Below are positions 1 through 8,260 of a DNA stretch of 64,000 bases, in pieces. How positions within the stretch are numbered: position 1 is the stretch's first letter; every line of letters begins with the position of its first letter. A program made the position numbers and the translations under genes. The notes under the pieces are model-generated. The model worked only from the letters and a program-made list of their open reading frames with translations. It was not told the DNA's origin and ran no database searches. The DNA is from Haematobacter genomosp. 1 (GTDB lineage: Bacteria > Pseudomonadota > Alphaproteobacteria > Rhodobacterales > Rhodobacteraceae), in NCBI RefSeq assembly GCF_002196855.1, contig NZ_NIPW01000003.1, forward strand, positions 62,001 to 126,000. Direction: 5' to 3'.

Positions 1-413
1 TCGTGCTGGAGCCTGCCGGCGCGCTGTCGCTCGACGTCCTGCCTGAACTGGCCGACCAGATCCGCGGCAAGCGCGTGGTCTGCGTGACGTCGGGCGGCAA
101 CTTCGATTTCGAGCGGCTGCCGGAGGTGAAGGAGCGGGCGCAGCGATTCTCCGGCATCAAGAAATACCTGCTGCTCCGCCTGCCGCAGCGGCCGGGCGCG
201 CTTCGGGATTTTCTGGGGCAGCTCGGCCCGCATGACGATGTGGCCCGCTTCGAATATCTGAAGAAATCCGCGCGGAATTTCGGCACGATCCTGATCGGCA
301 TCGAAACGCGCGCACCGGGCGATTTCGCCACGCTGTTTGAGCGGCTCGACGCAGCGGGCTTCGTCTTTACCGATATCACCAATGACGAGGTCGTGGGTCA
401 GTTCCTGATCTGA
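1..413 (+). CDS. ilvA: Threonine ammonia-lyase, C-terminal part (5' end outside window)
   Basis: This is the last 137 residues of biosynthetic threonine deaminase, which turns threonine into 2-oxobutanoate for isoleucine synthesis. The frame is open to the left edge, so the start lies outside the window. The fragment begins in the end of the PLP fold (EPAGAL, then a SGGNFDF glycine-rich stretch) and continues into one ACT-like regulatory domain (KKYLLLRLPQRPGALRDFL, then a second half ending VGQFLI). A single ACT-like domain fits the roughly 410-residue form found in many alphaproteobacteria. The family is normally feedback-inhibited by isoleucine through this domain. galM follows after 21 bp, probably co-transcribed. 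Confidence 0.93.
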   Translation, partial: VLEPAGALSLDVLPELADQIRGKRVVCVTSGGNFDFERLPEVKERAQRFSGIKKYLLLRLPQRPGALRDFLGQLGPHDDVARFEYLKKSARNFGTILIGIETRAPGDFATLFERLDAAGFVFTDITNDEVVGQFLI

Positions 414-434
414 CATCCCGGCGCGGAGAGAGCC

Positions 435-1439
435 ATGAGCCGTCGCATATTCGGAACCCTGCCCGATGGGACGCAGGTGGAGGCGCTGACGCTCAGCGGG
501 GGCGGTCTCCGGGCCGAGGTGCTGACCTACGGCGCGGTGGTGCGCGACCTTCGGCTGGACGGCCATGCGCCCCCGCTGGTGCTGGGGTTCGAGACGCTGG
601 AGGATTATCTCGGCCATTCGCGCAATCACGGCGCCACCTGCGGGCGGGTGGCGAACCGGATCGGCAACGGGCGGTTCTCTCTGGACGGGCGGGACTACGC
701 GCTGGAGCTGAACGAAAAGGGCGTGACCCACAGCCATGGCGGCAGCCGCGGCATGGCGAAACGCGTCTGGAAGGTGGAGGAGCATGGAGCGGACCGGCTC
801 ACCCTCTCCATCCATGATCCGGCGGGGCAGGCAGGCTATCCGGGGGCCGTCGACTCGCTGTGCCACATGCGGCTTGCGGATGGCGGGCTGGAAATCACCT
901 ATGAATCGCGGGTGGATGCGCCGACGCTGGTGAACCTGTGCCACCATGGCTACTTCAACCTCGACGGCGGGCCGGACATCCTGAGCCACCGGATGCGCAT
1001 CGACGCCGGGGCCTATCTCCCGGTGAACGCGCTGAAGGTGCCGACGGGAGAGATCGCGCCGGTGTCCGGCACGGCCTTCGACCTGCGGGACGCCACGATC
1101 CTTGGCGACAGGATGGCGGAGGCCGGCATCGCGTTCGACCACAACTTCTGTCTCTCCGAGGGCAGGGTCGATCTGCGCCCCGTGGCCTGGGCGGAAAGCC
1201 CCGCCTCCGGCGTGACGCTGGAGGTGCTGACCACCGAACCCGGCGTGCAGCTGTTCTGTGCGGTGGGGATGGTGATCGGCGTTCCGGGTCTGGGGGGCAG
1301 GGATTACGGCTCGGCTGCGGGCTTCTGTCTGGAGACGCAGATCTGGCCCGATGCAATCAACCATCCGGGCTTCCCCGATCTTGTGCTGCGCCCCGGAGAG
1401 GTGCGCCGTCAGGCCACGGTCTATCGGTTTTCGCGCTGA
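435..1439 (+). CDS. galM: Aldose 1-epimerase (galactose mutarotase)
   Basis: This 334-residue protein interconverts alpha and beta anomers of aldoses in the cytoplasm. Family landmarks are visible: GRVANRIGNGRF near residue 75, the THSHGG segment, the catalytic-histidine block NLCHHGYFNLDGG, DHNFCL, and near the C-terminus GFCLETQIWPDAINHPGF with the conserved catalytic Glu. The ATG has a GGAGAG sequence just upstream. It follows ilvA closely, but no sugar-utilisation genes are nearby, so the physiological sugar cannot be named. Its last 83 bp overlap the 3' end of the Hpt gene on the opposite strand. Confidence 0.93.
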   Translation: MSRRIFGTLPDGTQVEALTLSGGGLRAEVLTYGAVVRDLRLDGHAPPLVLGFETLEDYLGHSRNHGATCGRVANRIGNGRFSLDGRDYALELNEKGVTHSHGGSRGMAKRVWKVEEHGADRLTLSIHDPAGQAGYPGAVDSLCHMRLADGGLEITYESRVDAPTLVNLCHHGYFNLDGGPDILSHRMRIDAGAYLPVNALKVPTGEIAPVSGTAFDLRDATILGDRMAEAGIAFDHNFCLSEGRVDLRPVAWAESPASGVTLEVLTTEPGVQLFCAVGMVIGVPGLGGRDYGSAAGFCLETQIWPDAINHPGFPDLVLRPGEVRRQATVYRFSR

Positions 1440-1731
1440 CGGGCGGACCGTCGAGAAACGCGGCCAGCGACGCCTGCCAGAGGGACCGCAGGGTTTCCAC
1501 GGTAAGACTACCCGGTGCCGCCTCTCCTTCCGCGCAGAGGCGGGCAAAGGCCGAAAACCCCATGTTGAGCGCGCTGCCCCGCAGGAAGTGACAGGCCTCC
1601 GCTCCCGCGTTCTCCTCCCTCATGGCCGCAAGCGTCTCCTCCACCTCCGCGCGGAACACGTCGATAAGGATGTCAAAGGTCTGGGTGGAGAGGTCGCGCC
1701 TCAACACCGCCACGCGCCGCCAGTCGATCAT
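1357..1731 (-). CDS. Hpt (histidine phosphotransfer) domain protein
   Basis: This 124-residue protein is mainly one four-helix Hpt domain. The phosphorylatable histidine sits in CHFLRGSALNMGF (family pattern HxLKGSA, with Arg for Lys). Such proteins relay phosphoryl groups between hybrid kinases and receivers. The ATG at 1731 is chosen because GGGAGGA lies four bases upstream; the frame is open further but lacks a ribosome site. A Pro/Arg-rich tail after the domain overlaps the end of galM by 83 bp. The gene is divergent from the receiver-PP2C gene 128 bp away, which makes that receiver a natural partner, though this is inference. Confidence 0.8.
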   Translation of the reverse strand: MIDWRRVAVLRRDLSTQTFDILIDVFRAEVEETLAAMREENAGAEACHFLRGSALNMGFSAFARLCAEGEAAPGSLTVETLRSLWQASLAAFLDGPPVSAKTDRPWPDGAPLRGAAQDRGSPDG

Positions 1732-1859
1732 GCCGTCCTCCCGCTTCGGAAGCACCTTATGCGCAGGAGCTTAATGGCCGGTTACGCCGCCGAGACCGCT
1801 CGGTTCATCGCGCGTTAAGGGTTTCCTGCGATAGCTGGAGCGATTTCGGAGGAACCCCT

Positions 1860-1883
1860 TTGCCCATGCCCATGCCCATGCCC
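1860..1883 (+). repeat. Four hexamer repeats (WTGCCC) at the start codon
   Basis: The sequence is TTGCCC followed by three ATGCCC units, in frame with the receiver-PP2C gene. Each unit offers a start codon, so loss or gain of a unit would keep the frame but change the distance from the ribosome site at 1848-1853 to the start used. Confidence 0.85.
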
Positions 1884-3155
1884 ATTATGATGTCCCAGCC
1901 CGTCATGCCCCTTGCCCAGCCCCAGCGCTGGGGGGGGCGGACGGCGCTTGTCGTCGATGACAGCGGATTGCAGCGGCGGTTGCTGGCGGAGATGCTGACC
2001 GACTGGGGCTATGATGTACAGGAGGCGGAGACGGGGGAAGCGGCGCTGCTCCTCTCGCGTCAGCGGCGGTTCGATCTGGTCATCAGCGACTGGATGATGC
2101 CCGGCATGAACGGTCTCGACTTCTGCGAGGCGTTCCGGGCGCTGCCGGGGGAAAGCTACAGCTACTTCATCCTCGTCACCGCCAAGAGCGAGAAAAATGA
2201 GGTCGCCCACGGGCTGGATTGCGGGGCCGATGACTTCCTGACCAAGCCCGTAACCCCCGGGGAGCTCCGCGCCCGCATCGCGGCGGGAGAGCGGATCATC
2301 GACATGCAGCGGCGGCTCTCCGACAGCAACCGGCGGCTCAACGAGACGCTGGCGGAGGTGCGCGGCCTCTACAGCGCACTCGACCGTGATCTGGATGAGG
2401 CGCGCAAGCTGCAACAGGCGCTGGTGCGCGACCATTCGCGCGATTTCGGGCCAGCCGCCCTTTCGGTGCTCTTGCGGCCAAGCGGGCAGATCGGGGGGGA
2501 TCTGGCGGGGTTCTTCCCGATCGGGCCCCGGCGGGTCGGGTTCTTCTCGGTCGATGTTGCGGGCCATGGTGTCGCCGCGGCGCTGATGATGGCGCGTCTT
2601 TCGGGGTTGTTCTCTCCGGGGGGCGGTGGCCAGAACGTGGCGCTGGTCCGCAACGAATACGGCACTCTCACCCCGCGCAGACCGCAGGAGGTCGCCGTCC
2701 ACCTGAACCGGGTGTTTCTGGAGGAGATGGAGACGGAGCGGTATTTCACCATGATCTACGCCGACGCCGACATGGCCACCGGTTGCGTCACCTTCGTGCA
2801 GGCGGGCCATCCCAACCCGGCGATTATCCGGGCGAACGGCATGGTGGAGTTTCCGGGCGCGGGGGGCTTTCCCATCGGCCTGATCGCGGAGGCGGAGTAC
2901 GAGGAGGTGACGGTGACGCTGCGGCCCGGTGACAGGATGCTGCTGCTCACCGATGGCGTGACAGAGTGCGGCGCGGCGGGACAGGGCGTGATGGAGGAGC
3001 ATCTGGCCGACATCCTCCGCCTCAACCGGCAGCTTGCCGGGCGGAAATTCCTCGAGTCGGTGATCGCCGATCTGGCGGAGTCCGTCGGTGGCGCGGATTT
3101 CCCCGACGACATCTCATGCACGCTTTACGAGTTCGGCCGAAGGGAGGATGCCTAG
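1860..3155 (+). CDS. Response regulator with C-terminal PP2C (RsbU/SpoIIE-type) phosphatase
   Basis: This 431-residue protein has a CheY-like receiver at about residues 28-145 (acidic pair D33/D34, phospho-acceptor D77 in VISDWMMPG, K129 in DFLTKPV), a coiled linker at about 146-190, and a PP2C-type Ser/Thr phosphatase at about 195-428 (D232 and GHG in VDVAGHG, LLLTDGVTE, DDISCTLYEF). In the family such enzymes dephosphorylate STAS anti-sigma antagonists. The TTG at 1860 lies six bases after GGAGGA; an in-frame ATG at 1866 is the alternative. The first codons are four hexamer repeats (MPMPMP...). The stop codon runs into the 7-bp tandem array. A STAS protein occurs at 63.7 kb. Confidence 0.88.
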   Translation: MPMPMPMPIMMSQPVMPLAQPQRWGGRTALVVDDSGLQRRLLAEMLTDWGYDVQEAETGEAALLLSRQRRFDLVISDWMMPGMNGLDFCEAFRALPGESYSYFILVTAKSEKNEVAHGLDCGADDFLTKPVTPGELRARIAAGERIIDMQRRLSDSNRRLNETLAEVRGLYSALDRDLDEARKLQQALVRDHSRDFGPAALSVLLRPSGQIGGDLAGFFPIGPRRVGFFSVDVAGHGVAAALMMARLSGLFSPGGGGQNVALVRNEYGTLTPRRPQEVAVHLNRVFLEEMETERYFTMIYADADMATGCVTFVQAGHPNPAIIRANGMVEFPGAGGFPIGLIAEAEYEEVTVTLRPGDRMLLLTDGVTECGAAGQGVMEEHLADILRLNRQLAGRKFLESVIADLAESVGGADFPDDISCTLYEFGRREDA

Positions 3156-3279
3156 CCCTCAGCCCTCAGCCCTCAGCCCTCAGCCCTCAGCCCTCAGCCC
3201 TCAGCCCTCAGCCCTCAGCCCTCAGCCCTCAGCCCTCAGCCCTCAGCCCTCAGCCCTCAGCCCTCAGCCCTCAGCCCTC
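3154..3279. repeat. 7-bp tandem repeat, 18 perfect copies of AGCCCTC
   Basis: Exactly 126 bp of uninterrupted AGCCCTC units fill the space between two convergent genes. The first two bases of the array complete the TAG stop of the receiver-PP2C gene (3153-3155). The TCA at 3271-3273, inside the last units, is the TGA stop of the opposite-strand regulator. No copy differs from the consensus, which suggests recent expansion or ongoing slippage. There are no spacers, so it is not a CRISPR array. Confidence 0.97.
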
Positions 3280-4704
3280 CCCTTCGAATCGGTAGATCGA
3301 CAGGCTGCGCTCCTGCTCGTTGATCGCCAACCGGCGGTTGATCGGCGCATGGGCGCGGGAGGCGCAGTTGGGACGCTCGCAAAGGTAGCAGTTCAGGCCC
3401 ACATCCGTCGGTACGGTCCGTTCGAGGTTCATCTGGTCGGCATGGATGAGACGCGGCGCATAGGCGATGTCGCAGCCCAGCCCTATGGCCAGTTTCGGCG
3501 CGGGCTGGTCGAAGGTGCCGCCGGTCCGCGTGACCGTCCGCGCGATGGAGAAGTAGCTCGCGCCATCCGGCATGCGGATGACCTGCGTCAGAACCTTGTC
3601 CGGGGCCTCGAAGGCCGCATGGATGTTCCATAGCGGACAGGTACCGCCGAATTTGGAAAAGGGAAAACGCCCGGCGCTGAACCGTTTGGAGACATTGCCC
3701 GCCCGGTCCACCCGCACGAAGAAGAAGGGCACCCCCCGCGCATCCGCACGTTGCAGCGTGGACATGCGGTGGGCCGTCTGCTCGTAGCTTGTGCCGAAGC
3801 GGTGGCTGAGCAGTTCCACGTCATAGCGCGCCGATTCGCAGGCGGCGAGGAACCGGCGATAGGGCATCAGCAGGGCGGCGGCGAAGTAGTTGAACAGGCT
3901 CACACGGGCGAGCCGCATCGCCTCCCCCTCCATTCCCGAATCGGCGAGCGTCGCCTCGATCACCGGCTCGTGCTCCAGTCGCGCCAGCAGAACGGCGATC
4001 TGGAACCGGCGGCTTGCCTGCCCCAGAAGCTCGGAGAGCATGAGCTCCCGCCGGTGCATCTCGAACCGCCGCAACCGCCCCGAGAGCACGTCGCCCGGCA
4101 GGATGCGGACGCGGATGCCGTGAGCCCGAAGCCGTTCCGTCAGCACGGTATTCGGCTCTCCCCGGTGGAGGCCCAAGTCCTCCGCCATCGCTTCTGCCGC
4201 GCGGTCCACCTCGTCGATGTAGTTCCGGCGGTCGTAGAACCACAGGCGCACATCCTCCACGGGGCGGGAGCCTTCCTCCAGCACCTGCACCTTGTCCCGG
4301 TCGATGAGGGGATTGTCCCCCGACTGGCTGCGCAGGATTACCCGCCGGTAGCGCTCGTGCAGACGGACGAGCGCGCCCGCCACTCCCGGTGCGGCATGGA
4401 GCGCCTGCTCGATCTCCGTGCGGGTGACATGCGCGGCTTCCAGCGCCGGATCCTTCAGCGTCGCCGTCAGGTCGGTCGCAAGTTGCGTATCATGGCTCGG
4501 GGCGAGTTCGGCGACGTTCAGGTCGAACACTTCGGCGAGTCGCATGAGCAGCCGCGCGCTGGCAGGACGCTGGTCGGCTTCGATGAGCGTGATGTAGCTC
4601 GGGCTCACGCGGAGCTGTTCGGCCATCTGCGCCTGTGTAAGCCCGAGGTTCTGGCGCAACGCCTTCAACCGGGGGCCGATGATGAGCTTCTCGCCTCGCG
4701 CCAT
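3271..4704 (-). CDS. XRE-family short-chain acyl-CoA regulator (ScfR/RamB type)
   Basis: This 477-residue regulator has an N-terminal XRE helix-turn-helix at about residues 9-65 (LGLTQAQMAEQLRVSPSYIT), a middle IrrE/M78-like region, and a C-terminal DUF2083-type part with a cysteine cluster (NCYLCERPNC plus GTCPLW). This is the ScfR layout (RamB, PccR, MccR, IbcR), whose known members control acetate or propionate assimilation by sensing acyl-CoA. It is divergent from aceB-aceA, so the glyoxylate bypass is the likely target. TTTGTAAG direct repeats sit a few bases before its ATG, which suggests autoregulation. The C-terminus (FEGEG) ends inside the 7-bp array. Confidence 0.85.
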   Translation of the reverse strand: MARGEKLIIGPRLKALRQNLGLTQAQMAEQLRVSPSYITLIEADQRPASARLLMRLAEVFDLNVAELAPSHDTQLATDLTATLKDPALEAAHVTRTEIEQALHAAPGVAGALVRLHERYRRVILRSQSGDNPLIDRDKVQVLEEGSRPVEDVRLWFYDRRNYIDEVDRAAEAMAEDLGLHRGEPNTVLTERLRAHGIRVRILPGDVLSGRLRRFEMHRRELMLSELLGQASRRFQIAVLLARLEHEPVIEATLADSGMEGEAMRLARVSLFNYFAAALLMPYRRFLAACESARYDVELLSHRFGTSYEQTAHRMSTLQRADARGVPFFFVRVDRAGNVSKRFSAGRFPFSKFGGTCPLWNIHAAFEAPDKVLTQVIRMPDGASYFSIARTVTRTGGTFDQPAPKLAIGLGCDIAYAPRLIHADQMNLERTVPTDVGLNCYLCERPNCASRAHAPINRRLAINEQERSLSIYRFEGEG

Positions 4705-4863
4705 TACTTACAAACCTTACAAAATCCACGTTTTAGCCACGACACAACTGACAACACGACCTCATTCACACAAGTAACGATGCATCTCATGCTGCGTGTG
4801 CGGCATTACATTACTAACATGACATAACGAATCGTGCTTGTCCTGCACGAAAGGAGAATCGCC
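4705..4863. promoter_or_regulatory. Divergent promoter region between ScfR regulator and aceB, with TTTGTAAG direct repeats
   Basis: On the minus strand TTTGTAAG occurs twice (4707-4714 and 4716-4723), with 9-bp periodicity, within 20 bp of the regulator ATG. The half-sites resemble the TTTGCAAA half-sites reported for the ScfR protein PccR, although the spacing differs. The remainder is unusually AT-rich for this genome. The aceB ribosome site AGGAG lies near 4851-4855. Promoter hexamers cannot be assigned confidently. Confidence 0.5.
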
Positions 4864-6492
4864 ATGTCCCTTGATCTTGCCGCCCCTTCGATCGCGACCC
4901 GTCCGGTGTTCCTGCGTGTGGTGCGGGGACAGGATCGGGTGCTGACCCCGGACGCGACTGCCTTCATCGCGGAGCTGCAGGCGCGTTTCGGCTCCAAGCT
5001 CCATGCGCTGATGGTCGCCCGACAGCGCCGGCAGGAGCGGTACGACGACGGCCGTCTGCCCGACTATCTAGAGGAGACGGTGACGATCCGCCGTGGCATC
5101 TGGTCCGCCGCGCGGGTGCCGGACGTCCTGGCCGACCGCCGGGTCGAGATCACCGGCCCGGTTGACCGCAAGATGATGATCAACGCCCTGAACTCCGGCG
5201 CGAAGGTCTTCATGGCCGATTTCGAGGATGCGACCTCGCCCAGCTTCACCAATATCATCGCGGGGCATGTCAACATGCTCGACTACCGCGACGGCACGCT
5301 GGAGCTCGACGATGCGGAGACGGGCAAGTCCTACCGCGTGGGCGATACCCCGGCGGTGCTGATCGTGCGTCCGCGCGGGCTGCATCTGGACGAGGCGAAC
5401 ATGATGATCGGGGGCTATGCCGTCTCCGCCGCGCTGTTCGACTTCGGGCTGAACATCTTCCACAACGGGCGCGCGCTGGCGGCGACGGGGCGGGGGCCGT
5501 TCTATTACCTGCCGAAGCTGGAGGGCCACCGCGAGGCGCGTTTCTGGAACGAGGTCTTCGTCTTCGCGCAGGATCGCCTCGGCATTCCGCAGGGCACGAT
5601 CAAGGCCACCGTGCTGATCGAGACGCTGCCCGCCGCCTTCGAGATGGATGAGATCGTCTGGGAGCTGAAGGACCATATCGCCGGGCTGAACTCCGGGCGC
5701 TGGGACTACATCTTCAGCTATATCAAATCCCTGCGGAACCATTCCGCCTATGTCCTGCCCGACCGGGCGCAGGTCACGATGGATCGCGCCTTCCTGGCCA
5801 CCTATGCGGCGCGGGTCGTGAAGGTCTGCCACCGCCGCGGCATTCACGCCATGGGCGGCATGGCCGCACAGATCCCGGTGAAGAACGACCCGGCCACGAA
5901 CGAGGCCGCCTTTGCCAAGGTCCGGGCGGACAAGCTGCGCGAAGTGGGCATGGGGTTTGACGGCACCTGGGTCGCCCATCCCGATCTGGTTCCGGTCGCC
6001 ATGGAGGTGTTCGATGCCGAGATGCCCGGCCCGAACCAGATCCGCAAACCGCGTCAGGAATGGCGGATCGAACCGGCCATGCTGCTGAAGCCGACGGAGG
6101 GCACGATCACGGAGGCGGGTGTCCGCACCAATGTTTCCGTGGCCATCGAATATCTGGCGCAGTGGCTGTCGGGCCGTGGCGCGGTGCCGATCCACAACCT
6201 GATGGAAGATGCCGCGACGGCGGAGATCTCGCGCGCCCAGATCTGGCAGTGGATCCGCCATTCCGCCAGCGTCGCCCTCAGCGCGGGCGGCGAGCGGACG
6301 ATGAGCCGCGAATGGCTGGCGGAACTGGTGCAGGAGGAGATCGTCTCCATCCTCGACCGGATCGGTCCGAACGCCTTCCACCGGGGGCGCTACGCCTCCG
6401 CCGCGCGAATCTTCCAGGAGGCGGCCTCCGCCGAGGTGCTGCCCGATTTCATTACGCTGCCGGCCTATGACGTGCTGAACGCGCTCGACTGA
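4864..6492 (+). CDS. aceB: Malate synthase A
   Basis: This 542-residue enzyme condenses glyoxylate with acetyl-CoA to malate, the second step of the glyoxylate bypass. The length and motifs fit the A isoform: the MADFEDATSPSF block with the metal-binding acidic residue, a GRGPFYYLPKLEGHREARFW active-site region, LNSGRWDYIFSYIKS, MGGMAAQIPVK, and VAHPDLV. The ATG at 4864 is preferred over an upstream in-frame TTG because AAAGGAG lies just before it. aceA follows after 64 bp in the same direction, and the divergent ScfR-type regulator probably controls both. Confidence 0.96.
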   Translation: MSLDLAAPSIATRPVFLRVVRGQDRVLTPDATAFIAELQARFGSKLHALMVARQRRQERYDDGRLPDYLEETVTIRRGIWSAARVPDVLADRRVEITGPVDRKMMINALNSGAKVFMADFEDATSPSFTNIIAGHVNMLDYRDGTLELDDAETGKSYRVGDTPAVLIVRPRGLHLDEANMMIGGYAVSAALFDFGLNIFHNGRALAATGRGPFYYLPKLEGHREARFWNEVFVFAQDRLGIPQGTIKATVLIETLPAAFEMDEIVWELKDHIAGLNSGRWDYIFSYIKSLRNHSAYVLPDRAQVTMDRAFLATYAARVVKVCHRRGIHAMGGMAAQIPVKNDPATNEAAFAKVRADKLREVGMGFDGTWVAHPDLVPVAMEVFDAEMPGPNQIRKPRQEWRIEPAMLLKPTEGTITEAGVRTNVSVAIEYLAQWLSGRGAVPIHNLMEDAATAEISRAQIWQWIRHSASVALSAGGERTMSREWLAELVQEEIVSILDRIGPNAFHRGRYASAARIFQEAASAEVLPDFITLPAYDVLNALD

Positions 6493-6556
6493 TAAACCGG
6501 GCGGGCGCCCCATCGCCCGCCTCTCCCCGACAATTTCGACAGTGAAAGGACCCAAG

Positions 6557-8173
6557 ATGGCCCGCAAGACCTATGCAGAACTCGAAGCCGAGACGCTTGC
6601 CCGCTACCCCTCCGGCCAGACGCCCGGCGGCGTGACGGTTGAGGATATCGTCCAGCTCAAGCTGCAGAACACCTATTCCACCCATCTCGACATTGCCCGC
6701 GACATGGCGACGGTGATGCGGGAGGACATGGCGGCCTATGATGCCGACCCGACGCAGTTCACCCAGTCGCTGGGCTGCTGGTCCGGCTTCCACGCGCAGC
6801 AGATGATCAAGTCGGTCAAGCGTCTGCGGGGCACGACGAAACGGGCCTATGTCTATCTGTCGGGCTGGATGGTCGCGGGTCTGCGCAACCGCTGGGGCCA
6901 CCTGCCGGACCAGTCCATGCATGAAAAGACCGCCGTCGCGGATCTGATCGAGGAGATCTACACCTCGCTGCGTCAGGCGGATGAAGTAGCGCTAAACGAT
7001 CTGTTCAAGGATCTGAAGGCCGCGCGTGCCAAGGGCGACCAGGTGGCCGAGAAGAAGGCGATCGAGGCGATCGACACCTTCGAATCGCATGTCGTGCCGA
7101 TCATCGCCGATATCGACGCGGGCTTCGGCAACGAGCACGCCACCTATCTGCTGGCGAAGGAGCTCATCAAGGCCGGCGCCTGCTGTCTCCAGATCGAGAA
7201 CCAGGTGTCGGATGCCAAGCAGTGCGGCCACCAGGACGGCAAGGTCACCGTGCCGCGCGAGGACTTCATCGAGAAGCTCCGTGCCTGCCGCCTCGCCTTC
7301 GAGGAACTGGGCGTGGATGAGGGCGTGATCGTGGCCCGCACCGACAGCCTCGGCGCCGGCCTGACGCAGAAACTCCCCGTCAGCCAGCATCCGGGCGATC
7401 TCGCTTCCGAATATCTGAAGTGGGTCGAGGTGGAGCCGGTGGCCGAAGGCAACCTGCCCGCCGATGGCGAAGTGCTGATGGTGAGCGAGGGCAAGCTGGT
7501 GAAGCCGGTGCGCCTGCCGAACGGCCTTTACAAGTTCAAGGACGGCTCCGGCCGGTCGCGGGTGGTCGAGGACTGCATCGCCTCGCTCAACGATGGCGGC
7601 GCCGACCTGATCTGGATCGAGACGGATACGCCCAACGTGGCGGAGATCGCCGGCATGGTTGCCGACATCCGCGCCAAGGCTCCCCACGCCAAGCTGACCT
7701 ACAACAACTCGCCCTCGTTCAACTGGACGCTCAACCTCCGCAAGCAGGTCCGCAACGAGTGGCTGAAGGAGGGCCGGATCAAGGAAGCCGACTACCCGGA
7801 GGGCAACGAGCTGATGAAGGCGGAGTTCGACGCGACCGATCTGGGCCGCGAGGCGGATGCCCGCCTGCAGAACTTCCAGTTCGACATCTCCACCAAGGCG
7901 GGCGTGTTCCACAACCTCATCACCCTGCCGACCTTCCACCTCACCGCGAAATCGGTGGACGAGCTCAGCCGCGGCTACTTCGGCGAGGACAAGATGCTCG
8001 CCTATGTCGCGACCGTGCAGCGTGAGGAAATCCGTCGCGGCATCTCCGCCGTGAAGCACCAGCACGAGGTCGGCTCCGATCTGGGCGACACGTTCAAGGA
8101 GATGGTGGCGGGTGAGCGCGCGCTGAAGGCCGGTGGCCATGGCAACACCATGAACCAGTTCGCCGCCGAGTAA
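6557..8173 (+). CDS. aceA: Isocitrate lyase
   Basis: This 538-residue enzyme splits isocitrate into succinate and glyoxylate, the first step of the glyoxylate bypass. The catalytic cysteine is in the signature KQCGHQDGK near residue 219, with a typical metal-binding ADIDAGFGNEHATYLL region before it and LTYNNSPSFNWTLNLR after it. At 538 residues it belongs to the longer isocitrate lyase group, not the 430-residue Escherichia type. The ATG at 6557 has GAAAGGA at a suitable distance. It forms a unit with aceB. A tetraloop hairpin follows the stop. Confidence 0.95.
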   Translation: MARKTYAELEAETLARYPSGQTPGGVTVEDIVQLKLQNTYSTHLDIARDMATVMREDMAAYDADPTQFTQSLGCWSGFHAQQMIKSVKRLRGTTKRAYVYLSGWMVAGLRNRWGHLPDQSMHEKTAVADLIEEIYTSLRQADEVALNDLFKDLKAARAKGDQVAEKKAIEAIDTFESHVVPIIADIDAGFGNEHATYLLAKELIKAGACCLQIENQVSDAKQCGHQDGKVTVPREDFIEKLRACRLAFEELGVDEGVIVARTDSLGAGLTQKLPVSQHPGDLASEYLKWVEVEPVAEGNLPADGEVLMVSEGKLVKPVRLPNGLYKFKDGSGRSRVVEDCIASLNDGGADLIWIETDTPNVAEIAGMVADIRAKAPHAKLTYNNSPSFNWTLNLRKQVRNEWLKEGRIKEADYPEGNELMKAEFDATDLGREADARLQNFQFDISTKAGVFHNLITLPTFHLTAKSVDELSRGYFGEDKMLAYVATVQREEIRRGISAVKHQHEVGSDLGDTFKEMVAGERALKAGGHGNTMNQFAAE

Positions 8174-8197
8174 GCTCCCTCGTCGGTGATCGTCGGG

Positions 8198-8225
8198 CCG
8201 CCCGTGGAGGAAACTCCGCGGGCGG
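8198..8225. terminator. GAAA-tetraloop hairpin after aceA
   Basis: A 12-bp stem (CCGCCCGTGGAG against CTCCGCGGGCGG, with one T-G wobble) is closed by a GAAA tetraloop. It lies between convergent aceA and the small cox-locus gene, so it could serve both strands. There is no T-run. Confidence 0.65.
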
Positions 8226-8260
8226 TTCGCATCTGGACATGCTCCCGGCAAACGCACTGC

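Noticed and set aside
3154-3279. Possible CRISPR array
   Set aside because: The units are contiguous 7-mers with no spacers and no cas genes are nearby. The same holds for the 8-bp and 13-bp arrays.
5068-6567. Open frame of about 500 residues on the minus strand
   Set aside because: It is antisense to malate synthase and has no domain pattern.
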